Under the pieces are notes generated by a model, which was not told where the DNA came from, ran no database searches, and was given only the letters and a program-made list of their open reading frames with translations. Made by a program: the position numbers and the translations under genes. This document shows positions 22,626-33,161 of a DNA stretch of 64,000 bases, in pieces. Source of the DNA: Siphonodentalium dalli. Lineage: Eukaryota > Mollusca > Scaphopoda > Gadilida > Siphonodentaliidae. Location of the stretch: contig CP136068.1 in assembly GCA_032622095.1 (NCBI GenBank), forward strand, positions 136,033,989 to 136,097,988. The letters run 5' to 3'. Each line of letters starts with the position of its first letter. Within the stretch, counting starts at the first letter, position 1.

Positions 22626-23739
22626 GTTGCGCGCCTGTTTCACCCCAGGTTCTTATAATTAGTATCAACTATTGTTGAATAAATGTCAGGGTAAATGGGT
22701 TTACTTGGGTCGCGTCAACAATGAATGAAGACATATTCATTTAAACATATCACAATTTAATATAACAATAATATTAATATATAGCATAATAAACAATATC
22801 ACAATGATTAATGAAATGCAACGTCCCGTACTATCACTGGCAGAGGCACTGTGGGTCAAGGTTCATTCTAAATCCCAATTAATCATACTTTGACTTTGTA
22901 CGTAAATCCGTCGTCTTGCACCTTACAATCATCAGAATTAATTACAATGATTATCCAACTTTACTATTTATCTTGCTTGCACTCAGATATATAATATATC
23001 TTCAAGGTGCAACATATGTCTAGAATGCATCAATAATCCGTTAGAAGGTGCAATATTATAAGGTGCAACAATTTACCTTTTACCTGCATCGGGTATATCC
23101 AGGTAATTTCTCGGGTAACTTTGCCGGTGCAAAGCTTACAATATCAGTCTAATATTACTTAGTAAGACTCACCAGTTTGGCAATACATATTGCATCTACC
23201 ATTCTGGAAGGTGCTATCTCTAACTGGAAGGTGAAACCTTAATCAGGTGCAAAACGCTGCGATACAATAGGTGCCGGAACACTGTCCGTCGTTACAACAA
23301 GTTCGATTCGCCATGAATTCCCGTTGGTGCCAGTATTTATACTACTCGAGACAGCCAATGAAAACCGTTGTTGGCAAGGAATCACCCTTTGACGTCACTT
23401 GTAAACAACGCTGCCTTTCCGCGCGGTATTTGCAATGTTACCGAAGGTTATATTACAAATGTGTCTTTTAATGTGAATATGAATCAATTAATACAATTCC
23501 ATCGGATAGGAAGTGTTAAGTAACATTTACTTATTAGAATGTGCGTACTTATCGACAATCACCGTACAGAATATTCTTACATTTGATTCCAGAAGCGGTG
23601 AGTGTTGACAAATATCAACGAGGCCTGCCGCCTAGTTCATCATTGATTCATTACCATTCTTCTCACTTCATTTATTTCCATACATCTTATAACTTGGTGG
23701 GCACGGTCACGGGCACAACATTATTTAACGCCCTCTTTT
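22626..23739. other. Spacer with recurring GGTGCAA words
   Basis: GGTGCAA or GGTGC recurs about eight times between 23005 and 23275 at irregular spacing. No gene is supported, including the frame at 23271-23471. This block interrupts the satellite on either side. Confidence 0.4.
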
Positions 23740-24170
23740 TGTAAAGCACCAGACTTTCGGTAACCATCCCATCCATATAAATTGTGTATATCATGATCGA
23801 CCTTCCTTTTGTGCAGACCCTCAGATAATACAAAATGAGAGCACATACATTTAGTTCGTGGTGTGTTCAATAGTTTGAATGGGGTCCATATGGATGGGAT
23901 GGTTATCGAAAGCATGTGGAACTAAAACATCGATATCAATTTTGCGTTTCCTGATAGACATGTATTTTGTACATAACCTCAGTTAATATTGAGAGTATAC
24001 CCATGTGTTCAAGACTTCGAATGTGGTAGGGGCTCCCCAAACAAACCATCAAAACGCTCGCCTTTCTTATTTGCCATCCTATTTTCGTAAAATGCCCCGG
24101 GCATTCGATAACCATTCAAACCATAGGAAAATCCATTTAGTATAAAAAATTTGTCCCATCCACTTTTGGC
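23740..24170 (+). repeat. Diverged copies of the 21323-22625 satellite
   Basis: Shares AACCATCC.ATCCATAT, TTGAGAG, GTTCGTGGTGTGTTCAA, GGTAGGGGCTCCCCAAAC and CGCCTTTCTTATTTGCCATC with the monomers upstream, at lower identity. Confidence 0.65.
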
Positions 24171-24269
24171 AAAACATTAAATAACTAAAACAAAAACAAA
24201 ACACATTAAACCGTTACTTGATGCTGGATGCCTAGTTTACATTTACACAACCGAGTTCAACCTACCATA

Positions 24270-24450
24270 CAGCTCGTTCTTTATTGTCGAAATCTGCAGA
24301 ACCGAAATTGCGGTCTTAAGAACCAGAAGTGTCATATATTAAATAGATTAACTGCTGTGCAACATAACCATGGCAATGCACTGTATCATACGGGAGCTGG
24401 TACACGCACATATACCCCGTGACGTACAAACACCACTTGTTTCCAAAGTC
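24270..24450 (-). pseudogene. Partial duplicate of C-type lectin exon 3 and its intron
   Basis: The minus strand encodes NDFGNKWCLYVTGYMCVYQ at about 24450-24390, the counterpart of LFGNHWCNRVTGYLCMYQ in the exon at 25081-25325. The base after the Q codon is C where the intact exon has the donor GT. Downstream sequence (GAAATCTGC.GAACCGAAATT, CAACATAACCA) also matches the intron beyond exon 3. Only the last part of the lectin domain survives, so this is a truncated tandem relic, offset about 690 bases. Confidence 0.7.
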
Positions 24451-25080
24451 GTTGGATTGGATCGATACCCGCCATGCATGATTCAATAGGTTGGTTCATG
24501 AATTATTGCACGACTGAATAGATTTTATTCAGTCTACGACGTACCCCCATATATGGCATGATATTAAACAAGCAGAACTATAACAAACAAATTGAAGTGA
24601 CGTGCAGTAGATGTGCAAATGAAGTGAAATGTTATTCTCCTTTATGGTAGAAGCAAGCGATTCCATTTTTTTTCTTTGTAAGGTACACATCTCATATAAT
24701 TTTTTCCATGTATATACATTACTGTATAGGCTATACATCTTATTCAATCAGCCATAGTCCCAAACACAGACACGAATGACGACAGGTCCATTGGGGTGCT
24801 ATATTTGGATTATAGGCATTTAGTGTACTATATTCCCGCTAGTCAAGTTCTGAAATTTATCGCATACACTGTCAGAAAAGTGGCAAAAAATAAAATAAAA
24901 ATAAAAATAAAAATAACCAAGAACAATTATTTGGTTCCTGACAGCAAATGCGATTCGTGCTTTGTTCTTGAAATCTGCTGAACCGAAATTCTGGTCTGAA
25001 GAACGACCAATATATAGGTGTCATAGGTGAGTTGCTTCAGCAACATAACCAAGCAAATGTACTATTGTTTTTCACAGAAC
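24451..25080. other. Intron or 3' flank of the lectin gene
   Basis: Should hold the next or last exon of the lectin gene if there is one in the window; none could be identified confidently. Contains an (AAAAT)n patch at 24890-24915. Confidence 0.4.
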
Positions 25081-25325
25081 CTGGTACATGCACAAATATC
25101 CTGTGACCCTGTTACACCAATGGTTTCCAAACAGGAAGCGGCGGTTTTGTGTGGTTTGGTCATGTCTGAGTCCCATACAGAAACTGCTTTTGGAGCTGCT
25201 GTCAGGCTCTCCAGGGAACCAATTGAAGTAGGTAATCGGGGTACCGTCAAAGTAACTCCATACACCGTTGGTCTTGTATCCGTTGATCCAAATTTGGTCC
25301 CAGTTAGTTCCCATGTCACAAGCCT
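25081..25325 (-). CDS. C-type lectin domain exon 3 (C-terminal half of CTLD)
   Basis: The acceptor TTCTTTGTAG precedes 25325, and the donor at 25080 reads CAG then GTTCTG. The 245-base exon starts with two bases finishing a split codon and ends in phase 0. It encodes GTNWDQIWINGYKTNGVWSY, then FDGTP, YFNWFPGEPD, SSFC, FGNHWC and TGYLCMYQ. These are the hallmark second-half elements of a C-type lectin domain: W.NG, the DG turn, NW.PGEP, and three of the four conserved cysteines. The sugar-site triplet is EPD, where mannose binders usually have EPN. The last calcium-site WND is not preserved (HWCNR). Fits exon 2 at 31677-31865 in phase. Probably secreted. Confidence 0.85.
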
Positions 25326-25604
25326 CTACAAAGAATGTATATTACACGTTGCATTTGTTTAAACATTATTTACTCCAAGTAATTTCATGACATACACTCA
25401 GATAAAAACAACAACGTTTCATGGATCGGATCCGACAGCATTGTGGATGTCGATATAACATAACATTTATTAGCATAAAACACCATGTGAGGCAGTATGC
25501 ACACAATAACAATATTAAATAAACACAACAACAAGTAATATACAACAAGTGATGTAGTTATTTCATTGAATATATAATTAGTTATTTAGTAGTTCATATA
25601 CAAT

Positions 25605-27680
25605 ATAATATATATATATAAGTGCCTCTTAATACTTTAAAATGAAAACTACCTTATATACATTTATATACATGTATAGGATGCAACCATGCAGTTTGGT
25701 TGAATATTACTCTACATATAGTTGCTACTGCTGGGATCTTCGATCAAAACATTTTCTAATCAAGTTGCATATTTTATAACAAGAATCTGGTTTTTCATTT
25801 TTGAGAATCAAATTGAATTGCCGAGTTTCTGACATAGCGCTAAATCCATTATATTGCACTTTCATTACTTCATATAGTTCATTTCTCAAATCAGCATATA
25901 ACGGACATTTCATTATAAAATGAAATTCATCTTCAACTAGTTTCTGTTTGATCGGACAATGTAAACATATTCGATCTTCAATGGATTTCTTCTTCGGTTT
26001 GAAATGTCGACCTTTTTCAATGGATACATTGTGGTTACTAATCCTTAGCCTTGTAAAACGCATTCTATCTTCCACACATTTTGTTCCAATAAGATATTTC
26101 TCCATAGAATAGTTATCTTTAAAAAGCCTATAAGTTCGTAATTTATTTTCACCACTTTTCTTGTTGTCATCGAAGATCGATTTGATAAATTCGGCGACGT
26201 GTTCATTTCGTAATCTTTGCTTAAGTTTACAGACAATTACATTAAATTTATTGTTTGATAAATCTATGCCGGGATCTAAATCGAGGCCATATGCCTCTAT
26301 TATTCTAAATATTGACGTTGACATACTTTTCCGCGCTCTTTGTTCACAAATAGCATTGTATAAAAGGTCATTTCGAGTATGTGAGGCCAACTTAAGTGCA
26401 TAACTAGCCATTCTGCATATGACATCAATATAACAAGGATACCTACCAAGTTCAGCGCGTACAGCGTGATTAGTTGCACCATCACCAACACCTAAAATTC
26501 TCTTACAAAACTTGGTATGAAGTAATTCAGACGGCATTTTGTATCGGCTACTCGGCGTTATTTCAGAACCCCAAATTTCACAGCCATATAAAGCGATAGG
26601 TTTTATAAGTTTATCGTATAACTTGGATACAATATCTAATGGCGGAATAGCTGTTGCGTTGAAGCCATTAGTAAGCGAATAAAATGTTTTCCCACCTTTA
26701 GATGATAACTCATTTTGAGCACTTGAAAATTTGCCGTTAGAAGAAAACTTAATTCCTAAATATGAAAACTCATTAACTACATCAACAATTTCATTTCCTA
26801 TCGAGAATCTGGGAGATCCTGCTTGGCAATTAGATCCTAATATCATGCATTTTGTTTTTTCAACGTTAATGCTTAACCCATTATTGAGCGTATATGAGTC
26901 TAAGTTATTTAGAAAAGACTGAAGATCAGTTTGAGTGCTTGAGATTAAAACAAGATCGTCGGCAAATAATAAATGATTGAGCTTGGAGTCTCCCACATTA
27001 ACTGGAGCACAGGTCTTCTCAAAAACATACTTGATATCATCTATACAAATCTTGAATAAATTAGGCGATATAATGTAACACTGACGAACACCAACATGCG
27101 ACAAACGCGATGGCCCAATCCCTTTGCTCGTTTTTGCGCTATACAAACTTGAATCATACATTGATTGAATTATGTCATAAATCCTACCTGAAATGTCTAT
27201 AGATTTATATTTTAGCATGAGTATATATCTGTTAACTGAGTCAAAAGCCTTTCTAAAATCAACAAATGATATATATAAAGGTTTTTTAGAAATCCTGTAT
27301 TTATCTATGATTGTTTTAAGAATAAAACCGCTGTCGGTTGTGCTCTTCCCTTTACAAAATCCAAATTGGTTGTCGCTTATAATATTGTTCACTTCCAGAT
27401 ATTTATTCATTCTTTGATTAATAACTTTATTAAATAACTTACCAATGGCAGAACTGACCGCAATAGCCCTATAGTTATTAGGGTCGTTACGGTCACCTTT
27501 CTTGTATATTAAACTAAGAACAGATTTACTCCAACTATCTGGATAATGCCCGGATGATAATATCTGATTGAACAATTTTTTAATTTCAAACACAATGTGT
27601 GGACCAATTGTTTTCAGAAGCCCGTTATATGATATGATACGTTTCAGTGGACAAGGGAGGTAAGTGAACAGGAGATTACG
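25605..27680 (-). mobile_element. 5'-truncated non-LTR retrotransposon (LINE), FADD type
   Basis: The minus-strand unit starts inside the palm/finger region of a reverse transcriptase and ends in a short 3' UTR with an AT microsatellite near 25610. No endonuclease domain is present upstream, so the copy is truncated at its 5' side, as is common for LINEs. It lies inside an intron, in the sense direction of the host gene. Confidence 0.85.
25725..27593 (-). CDS. LINE reverse transcriptase (partial, open frame)
   Basis: At least 622 residues, open further upstream to about 27680 with no natural start. Reverse transcriptase motifs in order: NNYRAIAVSSAIGKLF (39-54), ISDNQFGFCKGKST (72-85), FVDFRKAFDSVN (110-121, catalytic Asp), GVRQCYIISPNLF (168-180), and the catalytic LFADDLVL (209-216). 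A thumb/linker region follows, then a CLHC...EDEFHFIMKCPLY zinc-knuckle-like motif near 555-580, typical of the LINE C-terminus. In the fourth motif the family normally has RQG; this copy has RQC, so activity is doubtful although the frame is intact. Copies RNA into DNA at target sites when active. Confidence 0.88.
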   Translation of the reverse strand: MFEIKKLFNQILSSGHYPDSWSKSVLSLIYKKGDRNDPNNYRAIAVSSAIGKLFNKVINQRMNKYLEVNNIISDNQFGFCKGKSTTDSGFILKTIIDKYRISKKPLYISFVDFRKAFDSVNRYILMLKYKSIDISGRIYDIIQSMYDSSLYSAKTSKGIGPSRLSHVGVRQCYIISPNLFKICIDDIKYVFEKTCAPVNVGDSKLNHLLFADDLVLISSTQTDLQSFLNNLDSYTLNNGLSINVEKTKCMILGSNCQAGSPRFSIGNEIVDVVNEFSYLGIKFSSNGKFSSAQNELSSKGGKTFYSLTNGFNATAIPPLDIVSKLYDKLIKPIALYGCEIWGSEITPSSRYKMPSELLHTKFCKRILGVGDGATNHAVRAELGRYPCYIDVICRMASYALKLASHTRNDLLYNAICEQRARKSMSTSIFRIIEAYGLDLDPGIDLSNNKFNVIVCKLKQRLRNEHVAEFIKSIFDDNKKSGENKLRTYRLFKDNYSMEKYLIGTKCVEDRMRFTRLRISNHNVSIEKGRHFKPKKKSIEDRICLHCPIKQKLVEDEFHFIMKCPLYADLRNELYEVMKVQYNGFSAMSETRQFNLILKNEKPDSCYKICNLIRKCFDRRSQQ

Positions 27681-27953
27681 TTACAAGTAAATAATAGATC
27701 CATGTCAGGTGGTTCAGAATGAAGGTCAGATCCCAAGCAAGTTTATACCACCAAACTGTGTCGTTTTGTTATCCGAAACGCAATATATTTTGATTAAATT
27801 ATCAACACTGTATATATGAAAAAATATACGACATATTCTCTATAACGAGAGGCCGATCACGATCGTCGTGGATCTCTGCTCTGACTACGCCCGTAGGGAT
27901 TATACTCCACCTGAGAACGTTTTGATGTTGTGACAGGGAAGTTTATAACATTG

Positions 27954-28098
27954 ATAAATAGAGGATCTACAACGAGTCCCCAATTTATAGCGGAATTTAC
28001 AAAACAAGTCCAGTAAATTAGGTCGTCCATACCTAATATGCTGGACGAGTTTTGTTATTTCCGCTGTAAACTGGGGACTCGTTGTAGATTCTATTTAT
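27954..28098. mobile_element. Foldback MITE (~145 bp)
   Basis: ATAAATAGAGGATCTACAAC at the left pairs with GTTGTAGATTCTATTTAT at the right. The arms continue through GAGTCCCCA, the CGGAAT/ATTTCCG words and the GTCCAG/CTGGAC words to a small loop around CCATACC. Confidence 0.8.
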
Positions 28099-28504
28099 TA
28101 CATGATCCAAAACCTCGATAAAATATACCTCAATCAACAAATTAATGGGACGTGAATCTAAGAGCATCTAACATTGGCTTCTATAATGCAGATCGAGATT
28201 GCTCGATTTAATTGACATTGGTGAGCGATTTTGCATTGCGTCGCTTACAATCATGGAATTTCTCCCGGGCAATTAATTCAATGTTTATTGCAATTTTGGC
28301 TCTCAAAAGTCACACACCGTACTGTGACTATAGATTATTGAGGAACAAGTATTAACAAATTAATATATTCCCTGCCTTGTCTGTTCAATGTTATAAAGTT
28401 CCCTGTCAGAATTATTAACGGGTCAAAACATAAAAAGTACGACATAGTTGAAACAGTACAGTCAGTCAAAAAAAAAGAAGGTATATCTATCTGCATGTTG
28501 CATA

Positions 28505-28944
28505 TGTGACCCGCCATATCAAATCCAGTCGTAAGTCGGGATTTTTTGTACCCTGTGCCAATGCATTCTCTTATATATGCGAATCGACCATAGGTCGCCT
28601 CGCATATATAAGAGAATGCATTGGCCTAACAATTTTTTACAATTTTAATAATTTGTTCTTGTATTCTTTAACAATTTTATAATTTCACCCATACAGAGCC
28701 CCAGACAAACATGAGCAGACGGCACTCTTCTATATGCTTCTATATATGTGTGGGGCTCCCTGCAGGGTAATGTATGTTTATTTTATGTCCTAAAAACTGT
28801 AAGAAACATTTATTTTAAAAAAATGATAAAAAATTGTTAGGCCAATGCAATATCTTATATGGTCGCCTCGCATATATAAGAGAATGCATTGGCACAGGGT
28901 AAAAAAATCTCGACTTACGACTGGATTTGATATGGCGTGTCACA
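28505..28944. mobile_element. Palindromic MITE with TA flanks, containing a nested double-hairpin module
   Basis: The ends TGTGACCCGCCATATC and its inverse GATATGGCGTGTCACA lie between TA dinucleotides, and the ~40-bp arms continue through CAAATCCAGTCGTAAGTC. Inside, CCCTGTGCCAATGC (28551 on) to GGCACAGGG is the double-hairpin module seen at 4034-4262. Here it is bordered by TA on both sides, as if it had inserted at the centre of a ~90-bp palindrome. Hairpin 2 (28841-28893) has an internal deletion. Confidence 0.8.
28557..28625. repeat. Hairpin 1 of double-hairpin module, second copy
   Basis: 69-bp palindrome almost identical to 4040-4108. Confidence 0.9.
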
Positions 28945-28984
28945 TATTGCACAGATAATTCATATTGGCAAGCTAATATTTGAG

Positions 28985-29440
28985 TTGATGTGTCTATAGG
29001 GTGGGTGGGAAGAGTTGATATCATTTTCAAAACCAATCAATCAATCAATACCTAAATCCATACAGATGAAGACTGTGCCAAGATAAAGTTAGATAAGGAA
29101 TGTGAGGAAAATCAGACGAAAGGTATTGAGTTATTGTATCGGATAGATGGCATGTGTGGGAAATGCTAATTCTGTTTCTAAAACAAAGAACCAATCGATA
29201 CCATGAACTATACAGCCGATAGGTGCGTTATCATAATCTTGCATATAAAATATGAACACGATCCGAAAAATATACTCCAGTTATCGCATCGGATAGAAAA
29301 ATTCAATTTCTGGGTGACAATTGTTAATATTGTCTAAACATGTCAACCAATCGATACCAAAACTATATTAGGTACGGGGTGTGTCATCATATAAATATGA
29401 ACACGATCTGATAACAAAAGTTATCGCGCCGGATATCATG
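28985..29440 (+). repeat. Diverged tandem repeat, ~155-bp unit
   Basis: ACCAATCGATACCA at about 29190 and 29344, TATGAACACGATC at 29250 and 29396, and ATCGG.TAG words at the same spacing. About 2.5 units. No gene. Confidence 0.55.
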
Positions 29441-29525
29441 TGTCTACGGACGGACGGACAGCCGTGCGACGGATGGCTGTCCAGGACGTCGACAATATGT
29501 GTAGCATACATGGCATGGTCACACA

Positions 29526-29537
29526 GGGGGGGGGGGG
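29526..29537 (+). repeat. Poly-G run (12 G)
   Basis: Uninterrupted G tract after ACACA. Confidence 0.95.
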
Positions 29538-29892
29538 CGGAAAAAAATTACAGGATACAAGGACCGGGTGGGTGGGTGTCCCCGAGCCCGAAATGCAATT
29601 TTTTTCTGATGTCACAGCTGGATGTCATGCAATTATTTTTCCAAAATCATTTCTACAAAATGAATTGAAACAATCAGATTCATATATATAGTAGTGCATG
29701 CTATAGCCTTATACAAGTGATGGGGCTCTATATTTTAATGTTTTGTCCACAATTCTCCCTTTAACAGTTGAAACCATGGGGTGGTTCCGGTTTTGGTCGA
29801 TGAAAAAAATTGCAATGAAAAAAAAATCCATTCTCATCTTTTCTCATAGTTTATCATGGCTTTTAAAACTTATTATAGATAGAGGATACCTG

Positions 29893-30040
29893 CGTGTTTT
29901 GAGTGAATACCGGAAGTATCTCATGAGTGGTCACAGCGAGATACTGGAATCATCACGAGTGGCCTTTAGGCCACGAGTGATGATTCCAGTATCTCACTGT
30001 GACCACGAATGAGGTAATTCCGTTATTCGCTCAAAACACG
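29893..30040. repeat. Long near-perfect palindrome (148 bp)
   Basis: CGTGTTTTGAGTGAATACCG at the left mirrors CGTTATTCGCTCAAAACACG at the right. The arms meet at GAGTGGCCTTTAGGCCACGA, and only a few bases mismatch. Probably a foldback MITE; no target duplication identified. Confidence 0.9.
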
Positions 30041-31676
30041 AAGGTTTTATTTTTATTATATGCGCTATTTACTAAAATAGATCGAGGAATTAATTCAAAA
30101 TCGAACTGATTCCGATTCACATCGGCAATACAATTTCTGCACAACAAACAGAGAAGCCACGTGGTTCAATAAAATACTGTCGATAACTCAGAATACACAT
30201 GGTTCAAATGTGCGTAATATATCAGATAACTTTATTTCAAATATACCAACTTACTTGCTTGTGTACTATTAGCAATGTGGCCAGCTGTCAAAAAGCCGAA
30301 ATACCGTTGGCCTCATTTGTTTATATTAATGATATCAGTCAAAATATTGAATAAACAATAAATACATTGACCACGTGGTCGAAGTACATGGTCGATGTCG
30401 ATACATGACTACAGTGACTTAAGTCACATAATAACGTGTTGTTCACTGATTGGAGCATTAAAATGCTCCAGATTCAATCTCAGAGCATCTAATTTTCAAA
30501 AATTTCCGGAGGAGGCCCCTGACCCCCCCCATACTCTCCCCCTCAGACCTTCGTGAGATGCCTTCGGAATCTCCTGCTGGGATACTACTCGCCTCGACAT
30601 TTTGTAGGAGAGCTACTCGCCTAGAATAATTTTAAGGGGAGCTCCTCATTGCTCACCAGTGATTTCCCACATGGAGAGGACTGGAATTGTGTTTATTTAA
30701 TCAAATTGATGGTGTTTTTACTTTACAAATGCACATATTTTAACCTATTGCTAATAAGGGACACAAATATCCTGTTAAAGTGGGTATTTTACCTTTATAA
30801 CCATAAATATTTGGGTTTTTAAAGGTTTTGTCACTGGTTTTGTTGGCATATTTTTCAGCCATATGCTTTGTTTGTTTATTTTGTGTGGGTGTACTTGATC
30901 AGCGTTCTCTCAGTTCCGGTGCAGACACAATAAGAGACCCTTACCCTGCCAACAACACATTATTTAGTAGAATTTACTAGATCTTCATCAATTTTGGGGG
31001 TGTGTGGCCCAGACCTGGGTGGAAAAAACTTACGGTCCCGGGTGGGTGTCCTAGACCTGGGTGGAAAAAACTTACGCTCCCGGAGTGGTGGGTCCCCAAA
31101 ACTGAAAAACACAAAATTTCCACCTTGTATCCCTAATGTTTTTCCTGACCCCCCCCCCCCCCTGGGTCACATGTACAAATTGTGTAATTCAAGATATTGT
31201 TTAAGAGTTAATCAATTCATATTTGGAATTATAAAGCCAGTGCCAATCTGTTTTCGTGTTTCCAAAATGGATGATTCCACAGTCAGTCACAATGGCGGTT
31301 GCTAGGAGAGGTGATGGTCTGCTCAAATACTCAATTTCCAATGCAGCCTGTACTTATGCTGGCTTATAACATGTACGTATAAGAAAAAACCTTGTTCTCG
31401 TCTATAAAAGTGAAAAAATTATGAGTGCCACACAGAACTTAACAGGACAGTGTGTTATACTAATGGATAAAAATATATGTGCGCAAAAAATCGTAAGTTC
31501 GGTACATTATGATCTGACAACAAAAATGTTCTTTCAAAACAGCCAATTTTATACTAATATGAAAGAATGCACGGATGTTCACATTACTGCGAAGAAAGTA
31601 AATACACTATATATCATTATTATTAGTTTATTGACAGCTGTGGTAAGATCCACATGTTTCGAACCAGTCGACTCAC
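30041..31676. other. Intronic sequence with small repeats
   Basis: GACCTGGGTGGAAAAAACTT occurs twice (31013 and 31058), each followed by ACG.TCCCGG. A C14 run lies at 31149-31162. No gene supported. Confidence 0.5.
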
Positions 31677-31865
31677 CTGGGTACCTGTCGTGCACGTCAT
31701 TGAAGATTTCGAGAGATTCGGCGTCAATCATTTTGATGAGCTCTCCGTCCTGTGACTCACACTTTATTTTGGCCTCTGTTTGGTTCTTCTTAGGGGATTT
31801 GTATATCTGCCAAGCATGTTTCTTTTCCGGCCGGTACAAGTAGAAGAACTCGCCTGGTTTGTAGA
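31677..31865 (-). CDS. C-type lectin domain exon 2 (N-terminal half of CTLD)
   Basis: The acceptor TGTGTCTCTTCAG precedes 31865, and a consensus donor (CCCAG then GTGAGT) follows 31677. The 189 bases are two bases, 62 codons and one base, so the exon is phase-matched to exon 1 upstream and exon 3 downstream. It encodes YKPGEFFYLYRPEKKHAWQI, then KNQTEAKIKCESQDGELIKM and DAESLEIFNDVHDRYP. The A..KC.S..GEL..I segment is the first helix and first cysteine of a C-type lectin domain. NQT is a potential N-glycosylation site. The joined domain (exons 2 and 3) has the canonical four cysteines. Confidence 0.78.
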
Positions 31866-32239
31866 CTGAAGAGACACACGTTATAAAAGTATATGCTTGC
31901 TGGAGGGCCACCAAAATATATAGATCACACTTGTATCACCGATTTCCCCCAATCTTACGTATAGGCACCCCCATGATATATGGTATCTGACAGTATAGTT
32001 TAAAATATTGAAATGGTGCTTTGCGTTGTTCAGAGATGCGTGCAGGGGGTGGGGCTCCAAAAATATCTTCACCGATTTTTCTATAAAATTGATTATGTGT
32101 CTCCACGATAAGCCGATGCTCGCACCGATAGTTTGTGCAAGAGAATATCGATACGTTGAGTATAATCTAGAGCGTAGTGTGGTATTTTCATTTAACTCTT
32201 CCATGACTGGAGCTTTCTGAAATTTTGCGAAAACCCTGT

Positions 32240-32405
32240 GCCAATGCATTCTCTTATATATGTGAGTCTCCCATATAGGGAGTCTCGGGTATATAAGAGA
32301 ATACATTGGTCATACAATATTTACCATGACATTGTAAACCAGTGCATTCTCTTTTATATGCGAGGTTCCCTGTGGGAGACTCGCACATATAAGAGGACGC
32401 ACTGG
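32240..32405. repeat. Diverged double-hairpin module, third copy
   Basis: Two palindromes (32240-32310 and 32339-32405) sharing GCCAATGCATTCTCTTATAT and the CCCTGTG start with the modules at 4034 and 28551. The stems carry different inner sequence (GAGTCTCCC, GGGAGACTC), with compensating changes that keep them paired. No surrounding inverted repeat was found. Confidence 0.8.
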
Positions 32406-32619
32406 CACATGATATTTAACGCTGCACCAGCGGAGCTGTCACCATAAGTAAAATTGTTCTACGTTTTAGAATCACGTATTACATTGTTCAGATTGCAACA
32501 ATGATGGTTGCTCCCTGGTGTAAGTCGTAAACCCTCAAGTATTACTTGAAACTGTTTCTTTGAAGTTCGATTATTTGTATGTTGTGACAACTATAATATA
32601 AACATAATAATAAACACAA

Positions 32620-32850
32620 TCGACGTTGGCACCCCCACCACCTTACATCATCCTTTCCTAACGATCCGCAAGATCATCATTCACCAGTCACCATTCTCTC
32701 ACATTCCACACAGCTGTAAATAAGTTACTTATTGTGCCACTTTGTCAATTATGTAATTTTGTAACAATGTATACTGGAGAGGGGCTCATTAAGTTATGTA
32801 ACTTGTGCCCCAATCCACTTTGTATTATTACAAATAAAATATGTTTAAAG
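32620..32850 (+). repeat. Possible LINE 3' UTR fragment
   Basis: GGGGCTCATTAAGTTATGTA, then TTGTGCCCCAATCC and TTGTATTATTACAAATAAA resembles the 3' ends of many animal CR1/L2/Jockey-like LINEs. No coding part is attached. Confidence 0.4.
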
Positions 32851-33161
32851 TAAAGTAACTATAATATATAATCGACAGAGGACTCCAGTTCTGGTAACGT
32901 GGGCACTGGTCGTTTACTGTAAACTCTCTTTGATGAACCAAGCTATTGACATTTTGTTGCTACGCTATACTGTGGTTTATTTACAAATATTAGCTGAAAA
33001 ATAACGGTCGATTACCAAAGCTTCTATCAAATGTGCATCTTGCCATGTCTATATCAAACTAATGTGCGTCCACACACTTGTCCCCATATATTTGTTTGAT
33101 ATCTTATCGGTTCGCTGATTTCTGTCTCTAGGTCTGTCTGTTCGCAAAAGAAACCAATAGC
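32851..33161. other. Intergenic/intronic
   Basis: Nothing recognised. Confidence 0.5.

Larger units (their letters stand above)
25326..31676 (-). other. Intron 2 of the PAN-lectin gene (~6.35 kb)
   Basis: Bounded by the donor GTGAGT at 31676 and the acceptor TTCTTTGTAG at 25326. It contains a LINE in the same orientation as the gene, two foldback elements, a double-hairpin module and a long palindrome. Intron status depends on the exon linkage. Confidence 0.55.
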
